From: Saprospiraceae bacterium
GTDB taxonomy: Bacteria > Bacteroidota > Bacteroidia > Chitinophagales > Saprospiraceae
Length of the DNA: 16,276 nt
Direction of reading: 5' to 3'
Assembly: GCA_014379065.1 (NCBI GenBank)
Contig: JACMMM010000692.1
Location: 1 to 16,276 of the forward strand
This document shows positions 6,752-13,779 of the stretch, piece by piece. The notes under the pieces are model-generated. The model was given only the letters and a program-made list of their open reading frames with translations, did not search any database and was not told the origin of the DNA. How positions within the stretch are numbered: the first letter of the stretch is position 1; each line of letters opens with the position of its first letter. The position numbers were made by a program, and so were the translations under genes.

Positions 6752-6873
6752 CGGACTTATCCAGAAAGGCAGAGGGACCGGCCCGTTGAAGCCTTGGCAA
6801 CCTGATCGCGTTTAGCGCAAACTCGATTAAGGTGCCAATTCCGTTCTTGAGCAATCAAGAATAGATAAGTCGG
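6752..6873 (+). promoter_or_regulatory. SAM-I (S-box) riboswitch aptamer
   Basis: The RNA senses S-adenosylmethionine and controls the methionine genes downstream. P1 pairs GACTTATC-type 6754-6761 with GATAAGTC 6864-6871. The conserved core follows in the family order: CAGAAAGGCAGAGGGACCGG (6762-6781), then GCCTTGGCAACC (6791-6802), then AAGGTGCCAATTCC (6829-6842). P4 is TTCTTGA (6844-6850) with TCAAGAA (6855-6861) on a GCAA tetraloop. The switch can be traced: GTCGGAAGG (6869-6877), which overlaps the 3' strand of P1, can pair over 9 bp with CCTTCCGGC (6910-6918), the 5' arm of the terminator. With SAM bound, P1 holds that strand and the terminator forms. Confidence 0.93.
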
Positions 6874-6907
6874 AAGGTAACCTTCAATTTCCCTGCGCAA
6901 GAAATTG

Positions 6908-6937
6908 TCCCTTCCGGCTTGCCGGAGGGGATTTTTT
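6908..6937 (+). terminator. Riboswitch expression-platform terminator
   Basis: TCCCTTCCGG (6908-6917) pairs with CCGGAGGGGA (6922-6931) around CTTG, with one G-U pair, and is followed by six T (6932-6937). This is the regulated terminator of the SAM-I riboswitch; its 5' arm is shared with the antiterminator. Confidence 0.9.
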
Positions 6938-6938
6938 G

Positions 6939-7060
6939 TTTGGTGATTGGTGGATTGGTGATTGGTATATCGGTGGATTGGTGACTGGTAATTGGTATTG
7001 AGTTGCCAATCACTAATTACGAGTCACCAATCACCAATCACCAATCCACCAATCACCAAA
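6939..7060. repeat. Long GGTGATT-type inverted tandem repeat inside the met leader
   Basis: The first 28 bases (6939-6966) are exactly complementary to 7033-7060. Inside, further GGATTGGTGACT/AGTCACCAATC segments pair imperfectly, so the whole 122 bases can fold into one long hairpin. It begins one base after the T-run of the riboswitch terminator and ends 89 bases before the metB start, so it is transcribed only when the switch is on. Confidence 0.85.
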
Positions 7061-7149
7061 ATACCAGTCACCCCTTCACGCAAGCAACACCCGGCAACCC
7101 GCTTTTTCGGTAAATTTTTCATGGTTCAGCCATTAAAAACACTAGAAAA

Positions 7150-8337
7150 ATGCAGGAAATTACAAGAATACTTCATTCGCTCCCCATTGACCCGCTTACA
7201 GGCGCTATTTCGGTGCCCATTTATCAAACGGCTACTTTTGTACAGGATGCACCCGGCGAAAACAAAGGATTTGATTACGCACGCTCCAACAATCCGACCC
7301 GTCAAGTGCTTGAAAGCCTGATTGCTACGCTTGAACACGGTCGGCGTGGCTTGGCATTTGCATCCGGTTTAGCCGCCATTGACTGTGTGCTCAAAATGCT
7401 CGAATCAGGCGATGAGATTGTAGCCGTGGACGATATTTATGGCGGCTCGTTTCGGCTTTTCACCCACGTTTACGAAAAATTCGGGGTCAAGGTCCATTAT
7501 GTAGACGCCACTGACCCGCAGAATATTTTAAAAGTGCTGTCGCCCAAAACCCGCTTGGTTTGGCTTGAAACACCTACCAACCCGACGCTTAAAATTGCTG
7601 ATATCGAGGCCATTAGCCGCTTTGCCCATGCCGCTGGAGCGCTCGTAGTCGTGGATAACACCTTTGCCAGTCCAGCCTTGCAACGCCCGCTCACATTGGG
7701 GGCCGACATCGTGATCCACTCTGCTACCAAGTACCTCGCTGGCCACTCAGACGTAATTGCAGGCCTGCTCGCTGTGCAGGACGAAGCATTGGGCGAGCGA
7801 CTGAAATTTTTCCAGAATGCAGGTGGCGGCATCCTTGGCCCTTGGGACAGTTGGCTGACCATCAGAGGAATAGAAACCTTGCCTTTGCGTATGGAGGCGC
7901 ATTGCCGCAATGCTTTCGCAGTGGCCAGAGCGCTTTCTGAGCACCCTGCTGTGGCAGAAGTTTTTTATCCCGGATTGTCTACGCACAAGAACCATTCCGT
8001 TGCAGCCAAGCAGCAAAGCGCATTCGGCGGCGTGGTGTCTTTCACGCTCAAAGACGACACGACAGAAGCCGCTCGCACCTTTGTTACCAATACCCGCCTA
8101 TTTAAACTGGCTGAAAGCCTTGGCGGCGTAAAAAGCCTGCTTTGTCATCCTGCCACCATGACCAACAAGAGCATTCCCAGCGAAAAACGCCTTGCCGCCG
8201 GTGTGCGCGATTCACTCATCCGACTTTCTTGTGGAATCGAAGGCGCAGCGGATTTGGTGGAAGATGTACGTTGGGCATTGGAAGCCTCGGGTAATAACCG
8301 TATGGAGTCACGATACGCAGAAGCAACAACCCTATAG
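7150..8337 (+). CDS. metB: Cystathionine gamma-synthase-type PLP trans-sulfuration enzyme
   Basis: A 395-residue cytoplasmic PLP enzyme of the Cys/Met metabolism family, expected to join cysteine to an activated homoserine ester to make cystathionine on the way to methionine. Visible landmarks are TGAISVPIYQTATF (17-30), YARSNNPTR (43-51, PLP phosphate contacts), the PLP-stacking Tyr97 in DDIYGGS, Asp169 in VVVDNTF, the Schiff-base Lys194 in HSATKYLAGHSD, and ESLGGVKSLLCHPATM (322-337). Where cystathionine gamma-lyases usually have a Glu (SLAELP), this protein has Cys332, which argues against lyase. O-acetylhomoserine sulfhydrylase is possible but those enzymes are normally about 430 residues. 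The riboswitch upstream and homoserine dehydrogenase downstream support a methionine role. First gene of the SAM-controlled transcript. Confidence 0.85.
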   Translation: MQEITRILHSLPIDPLTGAISVPIYQTATFVQDAPGENKGFDYARSNNPTRQVLESLIATLEHGRRGLAFASGLAAIDCVLKMLESGDEIVAVDDIYGGSFRLFTHVYEKFGVKVHYVDATDPQNILKVLSPKTRLVWLETPTNPTLKIADIEAISRFAHAAGALVVVDNTFASPALQRPLTLGADIVIHSATKYLAGHSDVIAGLLAVQDEALGERLKFFQNAGGGILGPWDSWLTIRGIETLPLRMEAHCRNAFAVARALSEHPAVAEVFYPGLSTHKNHSVAAKQQSAFGGVVSFTLKDDTTEAARTFVTNTRLFKLAESLGGVKSLLCHPATMTNKSIPSEKRLAAGVRDSLIRLSCGIEGAADLVEDVRWALEASGNNRMESRYAEATTL

Positions 8338-8401
8338 ACCTAGTCAACAATCAATCATGATTCACGTTCTTATCAAATCCATTCCCGATAAAATTAATAT
8401 T

Positions 8402-9571
8402 ATGAAAATAGGACTCTTCGGCTTTGGCTGTGTTGGCCAGGGGCTTTGGAAAGTGTTGCACGAAACCAAGGGCATTCGCGCTGACATCCACAAAATCTGC
8501 ATCAAGCACCCTGAAAAGCAACGGCCCGTGCCTGCCCATTTTTTTACCACCAATGCTTTAGAAATTCTGGATGACCCGGAGATTGACGTGGTAGTGGAGC
8601 TGATTGATGATGCTGAAGCGGCGTTTGAGATCGTATCGGGAGCATTGTCCCGGGGCAAGGCCGTGGTGTCGGCCAACAAAAAAATGATCGCCTATCGGTT
8701 GCCAGAATTGTATGCATTGCAGCAAAAAACAGGCTCGCCTTTTTTGTATGAAGGCTCGTGTTGTGCAAGCATCCCGATCATTCGAAATTTGGAGGAGTAT
8801 TATGACAATGACCTGCTTACCTCGGTTGAAGGCATTTTCAACGGTACGACCAATGTCATTTTGAGCAAAATTTTTGAAGAAAACCTCAGTTTTGCCGAGG
8901 CATTAAAATTTGCGCAATCCCACGGTTTTGCTGAAAGCGACCCATCGCTGGATGTGGATGGTTTTGACCCGAAATTCAAACTCTGCATTTTGTTGCTCCA
9001 CGCTTTTGGCGTCTTTGTGCAGCCAGAAAAAGTGCTGAATTTCGGTATCGGGCGCATGAATGATTTTGACATTGAATTTGCCCGCAGTAGGGGTTGCGTA
9101 CTGAAACTCGTGGCGAGGTGTTTCCGTGAAAATGACAAAGTTGCCGCGTATTGCCTGCCCCGTTTTGTGCCCAAAAACCATCGTTATGCAAGTGTGCGGC
9201 ATGAATACAATGCCGTTACGCTGGAAAGCGCATTCTCAGAACATCAAATGTTTGTAGGGAAAGGGGCAGGCGATAAAGCGACGGGCTGTGCCGTGTTGTC
9301 TGACATTTCAGCCCTGCGCTATCAATACAAGTACGAATACCGCAAATTCAGTCAAAACGGTACTTTCTTTGACACAAGCGACACAGAACTAACTGTTTAT
9401 GTTCGCCATGAAAGGGATGGGCAAGTAGCAGAAAGCGATTTTTCGAGCATCACAGAACGCTACATTTCGGGCGCGGCGCACTACTGGATTGGGAAAATAT
9501 CATTGGAAAAATTACAGGCTGCTACTTGGTTGAATGATTCTGGGGTGAATGTGATAGAAATCAAGAATTAA
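8402..9571 (+). CDS. hom: Homoserine dehydrogenase
   Basis: A 389-residue NAD(P)H-dependent enzyme reducing aspartate semialdehyde to homoserine, the branch point to methionine and threonine. The product starts MKIGLFGFGCVGQG, the nucleotide-binding loop; then SANKKM (90-95), YEGSCCASIPII (117-128), GIFNGTTNVIL (144-154) and SDPSLDVDGFDPKFKL (179-194), where Asp189 and Lys193 match the catalytic pair of the family. GKGAGDKATGCAVLSDI near the end is the usual closing motif. No ACT domain and no fused aspartokinase is present, so control is likely by the riboswitch. The ATG at 8402 is chosen for the Rossmann start; an in-frame ATG at 8357 would add 15 residues. It lies 64 bases after metB, and its TAA shares bases with the stop of the opposing gene. 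Confidence 0.88.
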   Translation: MKIGLFGFGCVGQGLWKVLHETKGIRADIHKICIKHPEKQRPVPAHFFTTNALEILDDPEIDVVVELIDDAEAAFEIVSGALSRGKAVVSANKKMIAYRLPELYALQQKTGSPFLYEGSCCASIPIIRNLEEYYDNDLLTSVEGIFNGTTNVILSKIFEENLSFAEALKFAQSHGFAESDPSLDVDGFDPKFKLCILLLHAFGVFVQPEKVLNFGIGRMNDFDIEFARSRGCVLKLVARCFRENDKVAAYCLPRFVPKNHRYASVRHEYNAVTLESAFSEHQMFVGKGAGDKATGCAVLSDISALRYQYKYEYRKFSQNGTFFDTSDTELTVYVRHERDGQVAESDFSSITERYISGAAHYWIGKISLEKLQAATWLNDSGVNVIEIKN

Positions 9572-10002
9572 GCCCATTCAAAATCCTCCGACTTTGGCAA
9601 TGCATCTAAAATTGCGCCGACCTGTGCCGAGGGAATGGTGAGTTTGCGCAAATTAGTGTTAATCCAAGCCCCATCTACGTTCATCACAGCGCAAAGGGTG
9701 CCATCTGCGCGAGTGATTTCGTGGCGAAAAGAAAACCGTGAAAAATCGCGGCGCATTTTGGTCACGAACAAATTGATGAAAATGGTATCTCCGGGGCGCA
9801 CTTCGCGACGGAATATGGCCTCTTCACGGAACAGTACCGGGCCGAAATGCTCGGCCTGCATCAACTCGTAGCTCAGGCCGTATTTTGTCAAATAATCGAG
9901 CCGGGCTGTAGCGCCAAAATCATAATACACGGAATGGCGCAAGTGGAAATTGGCATCAAAATCTGCCCAGCGCAGGGGCATATGAAGGGATAAATCAGAC
10001 AT
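9568..10002 (-). CDS. Acyl-CoA thioesterase, hot-dog (4HBT/YbgC-like) family
   Basis: A 144-residue single hot-dog domain protein predicted to hydrolyse acyl-CoA thioesters in the cytoplasm. The catalytic loop is RWADFDANFHLRHSVYYDF (11-29), where Asp16, Asn18 and His20 match the family's D-x-N-x-H pattern; the long helix follows (ARLDYLTKYGLSYELM). Later strands include EEAIFRREVRPGDTIFI (60-76). The substrate is unknown. Start at ATG 10002; the frame is open 18 codons upstream, but those would overlap the hairpin at 10025-10053. The stop TAA shares the palindrome TTAA (9568-9571) with the hom stop, so the two convergent genes overlap by four bases with no room for a terminator between them. 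Last of three minus-strand genes (ccmF, DUF1573, this). Confidence 0.82.
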   Translation of the reverse strand: MSDLSLHMPLRWADFDANFHLRHSVYYDFGATARLDYLTKYGLSYELMQAEHFGPVLFREEAIFRREVRPGDTIFINLFVTKMRRDFSRFSFRHEITRADGTLCAVMNVDGAWINTNLRKLTIPSAQVGAILDALPKSEDFEWA

Positions 10003-10024
10003 AAGGAGTTGTTTTTTTATAAGA

Positions 10025-10053
10025 AGGGCTTGGCAACGAAGCTGCCAAGCCCT
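10025..10053 (-). terminator. Hairpin after the second DUF1573 gene
   Basis: AGGGCTTGGCA (10025-10035) and TGCCAAGCCCT (10043-10053) form a perfect 11-bp stem with a 7-base loop. Read on the minus strand, it follows the DUF1573 stop by 26 bases and is trailed only by TCTTAT, a poor U-tract. It may be a weak terminator or attenuator ahead of the thioesterase gene. Confidence 0.55.
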
Positions 10054-10079
10054 CAAATCAATTCCTGAATTGCAATATT

Positions 10080-10628
10080 TTATTGACCCTTGACAGCAGG
10101 CTGTTCTTTGCCTTTCACCTCGCCTTTTATTTCAATAAAAGTCTCGGTGGGGGCGGTGTTGGCCGTCACTGTTACGCGTTTGCTTTGCGGGCCGGGCTTG
10201 CCTTTGGAGTTAAACTCCACTTTGATCTCGCCTTCGCCGCCAGGAGGGATAGGTTCTTTAGGCCAAGTGGGTACTGTGCAGCCGCAAGAGCCTTTGCAGT
10301 TGCTGATGACGAGTGGCTCATTGCCCGTGTTTTTAAATTTGTAGTTGTGTTTCACGATTTCGCCTTCGTCAACGATACCGTAGTCATACACGGGCTGTTC
10401 GTACTGGATAGTGGTGGCAGGGCCGGCTGGCACCGTCACAACATTTTCGTTTGTTCCGGGGATATTACCCGATTGGCTAGCAGCGTTGTAGGCTGCTGCC
10501 GATTCTTGAATTTTTTCCGCCTCGGATTGGCCGAACCAGTTTCTGAAACCGCCGCCAGTGAGATTGGCAATCAACAGAATGGCGAGCAAAGCGAGCAGGC
10601 CAATCTGAACTTGTTTATTCCTTTCCAT
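10080..10628 (-). CDS. Membrane-anchored DUF1573 domain protein
   Basis: A 182-residue protein with an N-terminal helix (about 8-24, IGLLALLAILLIANLTGG) and no good cleavage site, so it is probably anchored with the rest in the periplasm. A low-complexity Ala/Asn/Ser linker (40-65) leads to one DUF1573 domain: YDYGIVDEGEIVKHNYKFKN (81-100), the Cys hairpin NCKGSCGCTVPTW (110-122) and IPPGGEGEIKVEFNSKGKPG (127-146). The spacing C-x3-C-x-C leaves Cys111, 115 and 117, which could make a disulfide or bind metal; that is inference. The start is ATG 10628; the frame is open 18 codons more but those precede the helix with a poor match. It lies 183 bases after ccmF on the same strand, with a repeat element in between. 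Confidence 0.8.
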   Translation of the reverse strand: MERNKQVQIGLLALLAILLIANLTGGGFRNWFGQSEAEKIQESAAAYNAASQSGNIPGTNENVVTVPAGPATTIQYEQPVYDYGIVDEGEIVKHNYKFKNTGNEPLVISNCKGSCGCTVPTWPKEPIPPGGEGEIKVEFNSKGKPGPQSKRVTVTANTAPTETFIEIKGEVKGKEQPAVKGQ

Positions 10629-10750
10629 ACTTGAAGTATTTATGGTGAGAGATAGGATGGATAATATTTTTTCTTGGGTCAAAAGTAGATTGCTTCAAAA
10701 CAGCCCCGTTTATCCAGCCGATTCGGTTTGCAAAAGTTTAACAGCAAAGC

Positions 10751-10820
10751 ATGAAGTGATGTAGTGATAGCGTGATGAAGTGATAGCGTGATGAAGCGAT
10801 CTATCGCTTCATCACTTCAT
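10751..10820. repeat. GTGATAGC-type tandem repeat with terminal hairpin at the ccmF stop
   Basis: The 16-base unit GTGATAGCGTGATGAA occurs twice in tandem (10764-10779 and 10780-10795) after a degenerate copy. GTGATGAAGCGAT (10788-10800) is exactly complementary to ATCGCTTCATCAC (10803-10815), a 13-bp stem that tightens to a four-base loop. The ccmF stop (TGA on the minus strand, 10814-10812) is inside the stem, so the last ccmF codons and the hairpin coincide. It may terminate ccmF transcription on the minus strand. Confidence 0.75.
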
Positions 10821-13646
10821 GAATATCCGTTTCCAAAAACTAAGAGCAAGGCCGAGGAACATCATGATACTGCCGACCCAAACTAGATTGATCCCTGGGA
10901 AAATAATGGCTTCCAACACGATATAATCGGACCGGGCGGCGTTTTCGGCAATTTCTATGGGTATTCCACCTTGGTTTGCCGGCGTTTGTGCTACTCCGAT
11001 GGTCAGGACACCTTCTTTGGGGTCAATTTTCTCAAATCGGAAATGCAGGCTCAAAGATGGTGCTTCGTCTTTGAGGCTGAAAGGTTGGTTGTCGCGAATG
11101 AGGTAAACAGGGGCAGCCTCTGCTTTTCGCCCGTCGGGGGCGGTTATTTCCAGACCAGCAGCCACCGCGATATCACCAGGTTCGGGCGCGTAGGAGGGGT
11201 GCTGTACATCTTTAATGACTTTTTTGAATCGGATTTGGTAGCCATTGAACTCAAAAACGCTCCCTTCTTTCAGATCAAAATTGGTGTATTTCAATGCCTC
11301 TTCGGCCTTGAAGACGTGCTCCATTGAAGCTTCGTTCAGCCTGATTTTCATTTGCAATTGCCCAACATCAGCTTGCAAGGTGAAGCCTCCTTTTGCGGGA
11401 CGGAGGTAAAGCATGGGCGCCGCAGCATATGCTTTCGGGTCGCCTAATGCATAAGCACGCATTTTTAGCCCTACAGCCAGGTCGCCTTTTTCGGCTCGAT
11501 AATCGGGGTGTTGCGGTGTTTTGGTTACAGCTTCTACCACTAAGTAATGTTTTTTTGTAAAAATAGTGTCGCCCACTACCGCTTCATATTTTTCATATTT
11601 CAAGCTGTCCTCTTGCTGTTTCGCAAATGCTGGGTCAAGTTCGCCTTTGGGCAAGGAAGATACCAGCGTGAACACATCATAATTCCAATAGTGTTGGGTG
11701 GAAGGGTTGTTGGCTACCACTTTTGTAAACTGGCGGTCGTACATCACGTTGGGGTACAGCGTGAAGTTGTCTCCCGTAAGGTTGCCGGTTTCATCGCGCC
11801 GTTGGAAATTGACAGTGAAACTGCGCGTTTGGCGTTCCAGTGTGTCTTTTGTGTAGATGGCGTTGAACCCTCGCATGGGCATGGGAGCGTCTTTCATCAA
11901 GATCACACTGCGTCTAAGCGCCTCATCATCAGCTCCTTCTATCAAGCCTTCCATGGCAAAGGTGTTCACCGAAATCCAATCTTTCCCCAGTCCTGTACTT
12001 AGAATACCCAAAAGCAAAACACCAAAGCCAACATGGGAGACCGCCGAACCAGCGAGCTTCAAATTGCCCTTCATCACCGAAATCAGGTAGTCCAAATTGG
12101 CCACGATGGTGAACATTCCTGCAAATAAAAACGTGTAGAGCTGCCAAGCCCTAATATGAATCCATTGAGCGTTCAGCACGGTTAGCAAGGCAGCCCCAAC
12201 CGCTGCGATGCCTATATGAAGGGCAAAATTTCTGGCTTGAACTTTCCAGTTTCGTTCGCTGTAACGCATCCATTGCGCCACACCTGTAAGTAAGCCAATA
12301 AACACCGCGATCCAAAGTTGGTAGCGGTTGTGGTGCTCTATTGGGTCTTTAAGGGCTGCGCCTACATAGTCTGGATTAAAGACATGCACGATTTTGTTCC
12401 AAACTGGGAGCGAAGTAGCGCCCGTCATCAACAAGGCTGAGAACAACAGCACCAGCGAGCCGATGAACATCCAGAACTCGCGGGAGGCTGCGCTTTCCTC
12501 CTTCATTGCAGGCATTGGTACGAGGACCTTGTGCGGTTTCACTTCCCAAGTTTCCAATTTCCATCGCACGGCCAAAAGCCAAATTCCCATGAACGAAAAC
12601 ACGCCCATCAGCACAATCAATTGCAAGCCAAGCCCCATCTCGGTAAAAGAATGCACAGATGTATCGCCCAAGATTCCGCTCCGAGTCAGGTAGGTGGAGT
12701 AAAGAATTAGAATAAACGTGAGTAGGTAAAAACCGTAAGTACTGCGGATAGAATAGCCGGTGCTACGAGCGACGAGGTTGGTATGGATACCTGCCAGGAG
12801 CGTCAGCCAGGGCACCAATGAGGTGTTTTCTACGGGATCCCATGCCCAATACCCGGCAAAGGAGAGCGCTTCGTAAGCCCAGGCGGCACCCATCAGAATG
12901 CCCGTGCCGAGTATTGTAGCGGAGAAAAGTGACCACTTGAGGGCGGGTTTTAGCCATTCTTTGTGTTCCCGCAGCCAAAGTCCTGAGATGGCGAATGCAA
13001 ATGGCACCACGGTGCTGGCAAAGCCCAAGAACAGGGTAGGCGGATGGATGGTCATCCAATAGTTTTGCAGGAGCGGGTTGAGCCCGTTTCCTTTTATTTT
13101 GGAGAGGTAATCGGCTTGGTTGAATATCGGCGCGTCCATCACATCGCGCAGGAGGTCAAACGGGCTTGCCCCGAGTCGGAACTCATTGAAATACAAGCCC
13201 AAAAGCATGGAAGCAATGAACACCTCCGCCAATGCGATGACTGTCAAAACGGACGTTTCCCATTTCCCGGCCCGAAACATCAGGACTATGCCCAGCACAA
13301 TGTGCCAGAAACTCCAGAGCAGAAAGCTGCCCTGTTGTTCTTTCCAAAAAGCCGAAAAAACGTACTGCATGGGAAGGTCGTCCGACACATTCGCCCAAGC
13401 ATATTGGTATTCATACATCTTTCCTGTCAATATCCAGAACAACATCCCGATGATGCCCAATGTCGCCAAACCATGCAAGAGGTATGCATAGCGTCCCACG
13501 TTGCGCCAGCCTTTGTACTGGGCGGTTTCCCTTCGCTGCGTGGCAATAAAAAATGAAACGGAAGCTAAAAGTGCGGCCACGAACGACAGCACTGCGAAGA
13601 GGTGGCCCAACTTGCCTGGGAGAAGATGTTCGCCGATGTATTGCAT
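10812..13646 (-). CDS. ccmF: Cytochrome c haem lyase subunit CcmF, Bacteroidota long form
   Basis: A 944-residue polytopic inner-membrane protein that attaches haem to apocytochrome c in system I maturation. It carries AFWKEQQGSFLLW (99-111), NPLLQNYWMTIHPPTLFLGF (190-209) with a candidate haem-ligand His201, the WWD signature GYWAWDPVENTSLVPWL (265-281), and TRSGILGDTSVHSF (321-334) with His332. The membrane part runs to about 600. The following 300 residues form a mostly soluble, beta-rich, presumably periplasmic region, then a last helix and the basic end FWKRIFMK. E. coli CcmF is about 650 residues; long forms are normal in Bacteroidota. No ccmE, ccmG or ccmH adjoins, so other maturation genes must lie elsewhere. 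A -7 box is at 13677-13670. The stop is within a repeat hairpin. Confidence 0.9.
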   Translation of the reverse strand: MQYIGEHLLPGKLGHLFAVLSFVAALLASVSFFIATQRRETAQYKGWRNVGRYAYLLHGLATLGIIGMLFWILTGKMYEYQYAWANVSDDLPMQYVFSAFWKEQQGSFLLWSFWHIVLGIVLMFRAGKWETSVLTVIALAEVFIASMLLGLYFNEFRLGASPFDLLRDVMDAPIFNQADYLSKIKGNGLNPLLQNYWMTIHPPTLFLGFASTVVPFAFAISGLWLREHKEWLKPALKWSLFSATILGTGILMGAAWAYEALSFAGYWAWDPVENTSLVPWLTLLAGIHTNLVARSTGYSIRSTYGFYLLTFILILYSTYLTRSGILGDTSVHSFTEMGLGLQLIVLMGVFSFMGIWLLAVRWKLETWEVKPHKVLVPMPAMKEESAASREFWMFIGSLVLLFSALLMTGATSLPVWNKIVHVFNPDYVGAALKDPIEHHNRYQLWIAVFIGLLTGVAQWMRYSERNWKVQARNFALHIGIAAVGAALLTVLNAQWIHIRAWQLYTFLFAGMFTIVANLDYLISVMKGNLKLAGSAVSHVGFGVLLLGILSTGLGKDWISVNTFAMEGLIEGADDEALRRSVILMKDAPMPMRGFNAIYTKDTLERQTRSFTVNFQRRDETGNLTGDNFTLYPNVMYDRQFTKVVANNPSTQHYWNYDVFTLVSSLPKGELDPAFAKQQEDSLKYEKYEAVVGDTIFTKKHYLVVEAVTKTPQHPDYRAEKGDLAVGLKMRAYALGDPKAYAAAPMLYLRPAKGGFTLQADVGQLQMKIRLNEASMEHVFKAEEALKYTNFDLKEGSVFEFNGYQIRFKKVIKDVQHPSYAPEPGDIAVAAGLEITAPDGRKAEAAPVYLIRDNQPFSLKDEAPSLSLHFRFEKIDPKEGVLTIGVAQTPANQGGIPIEIAENAARSDYIVLEAIIFPGINLVWVGSIMMFLGLALSFWKRIFMK

Positions 13647-13669
13647 AAGAGGCGGTAGTTTTTGCGCCG

Positions 13670-13677
13670 CAAAAGTA
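13670..13677 (-). promoter_or_regulatory. Bacteroidota -7 box for ccmF
   Basis: Read on the minus strand, 13677-13670 is TACTTTTG, an exact match to TAnnTTTG, placing transcription start a few bases before 13660 and about 15 bases ahead of the ccmF ATG. No clear -33 TTTG is found upstream. Confidence 0.5.
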
Positions 13678-13705
13678 GTCAGACTTTGGTGGTTGGACGC
13701 TGTAG

Positions 13706-13727
13706 ATTAATCTTGACCATGATTAAT
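13706..13727. promoter_or_regulatory. Small dyad between ccmF and the Uma2-like gene
   Basis: ATTAATC (13706-13712) and GATTAAT (13721-13727) are a perfect 7-bp inverted repeat with 8 bases between. It sits just upstream of the plus-strand -33 element and about 30 bases upstream of the ccmF -7 box, a position suited to an operator acting on both. No regulator is known. Confidence 0.3.
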
Positions 13728-13731
13728 AAAA

Positions 13732-13764
13732 TTTGTTTCTTGCAAGAAAATCCTTTTATTTTTG
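13732..13764 (+). promoter_or_regulatory. Bacteroidota-type promoter of the Uma2-like gene
   Basis: TTTG (13732-13735), a 21-base spacer and TATTTTTG (13757-13764) match the -33/-7 pattern TTTG and TAnnTTTG. Transcription would begin around 13770, giving a leader of only about 10 bases before ATG 13780. Confidence 0.55.
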
Positions 13765-13779
13765 TAGAAATTATCAAAC

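Noticed and set aside
5664..7060. Repeat elements as a composite transposon or integron border
   Set aside because: The two flanking elements have different units, no transposase or integrase is present, and no target-site duplication is visible.
8192..8401. Extended homoserine dehydrogenase start overlapping metB
   Set aside because: The extra 70 residues overlap metB in another frame and show no homology; the Rossmann start is at 8402.
10083..10634. 183-residue plus-strand open frame
   Set aside because: It is the antisense shadow of the DUF1573 gene, with no signal or motif of its own.
11547..12002. 151-residue plus-strand open frame
   Set aside because: Antisense to ccmF, low in recognisable features.
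13044..13556. 170-residue plus-strand open frame
   Set aside because: Antisense to ccmF; composition (many His, Gln, Pro) is typical of reverse-frame artefacts.
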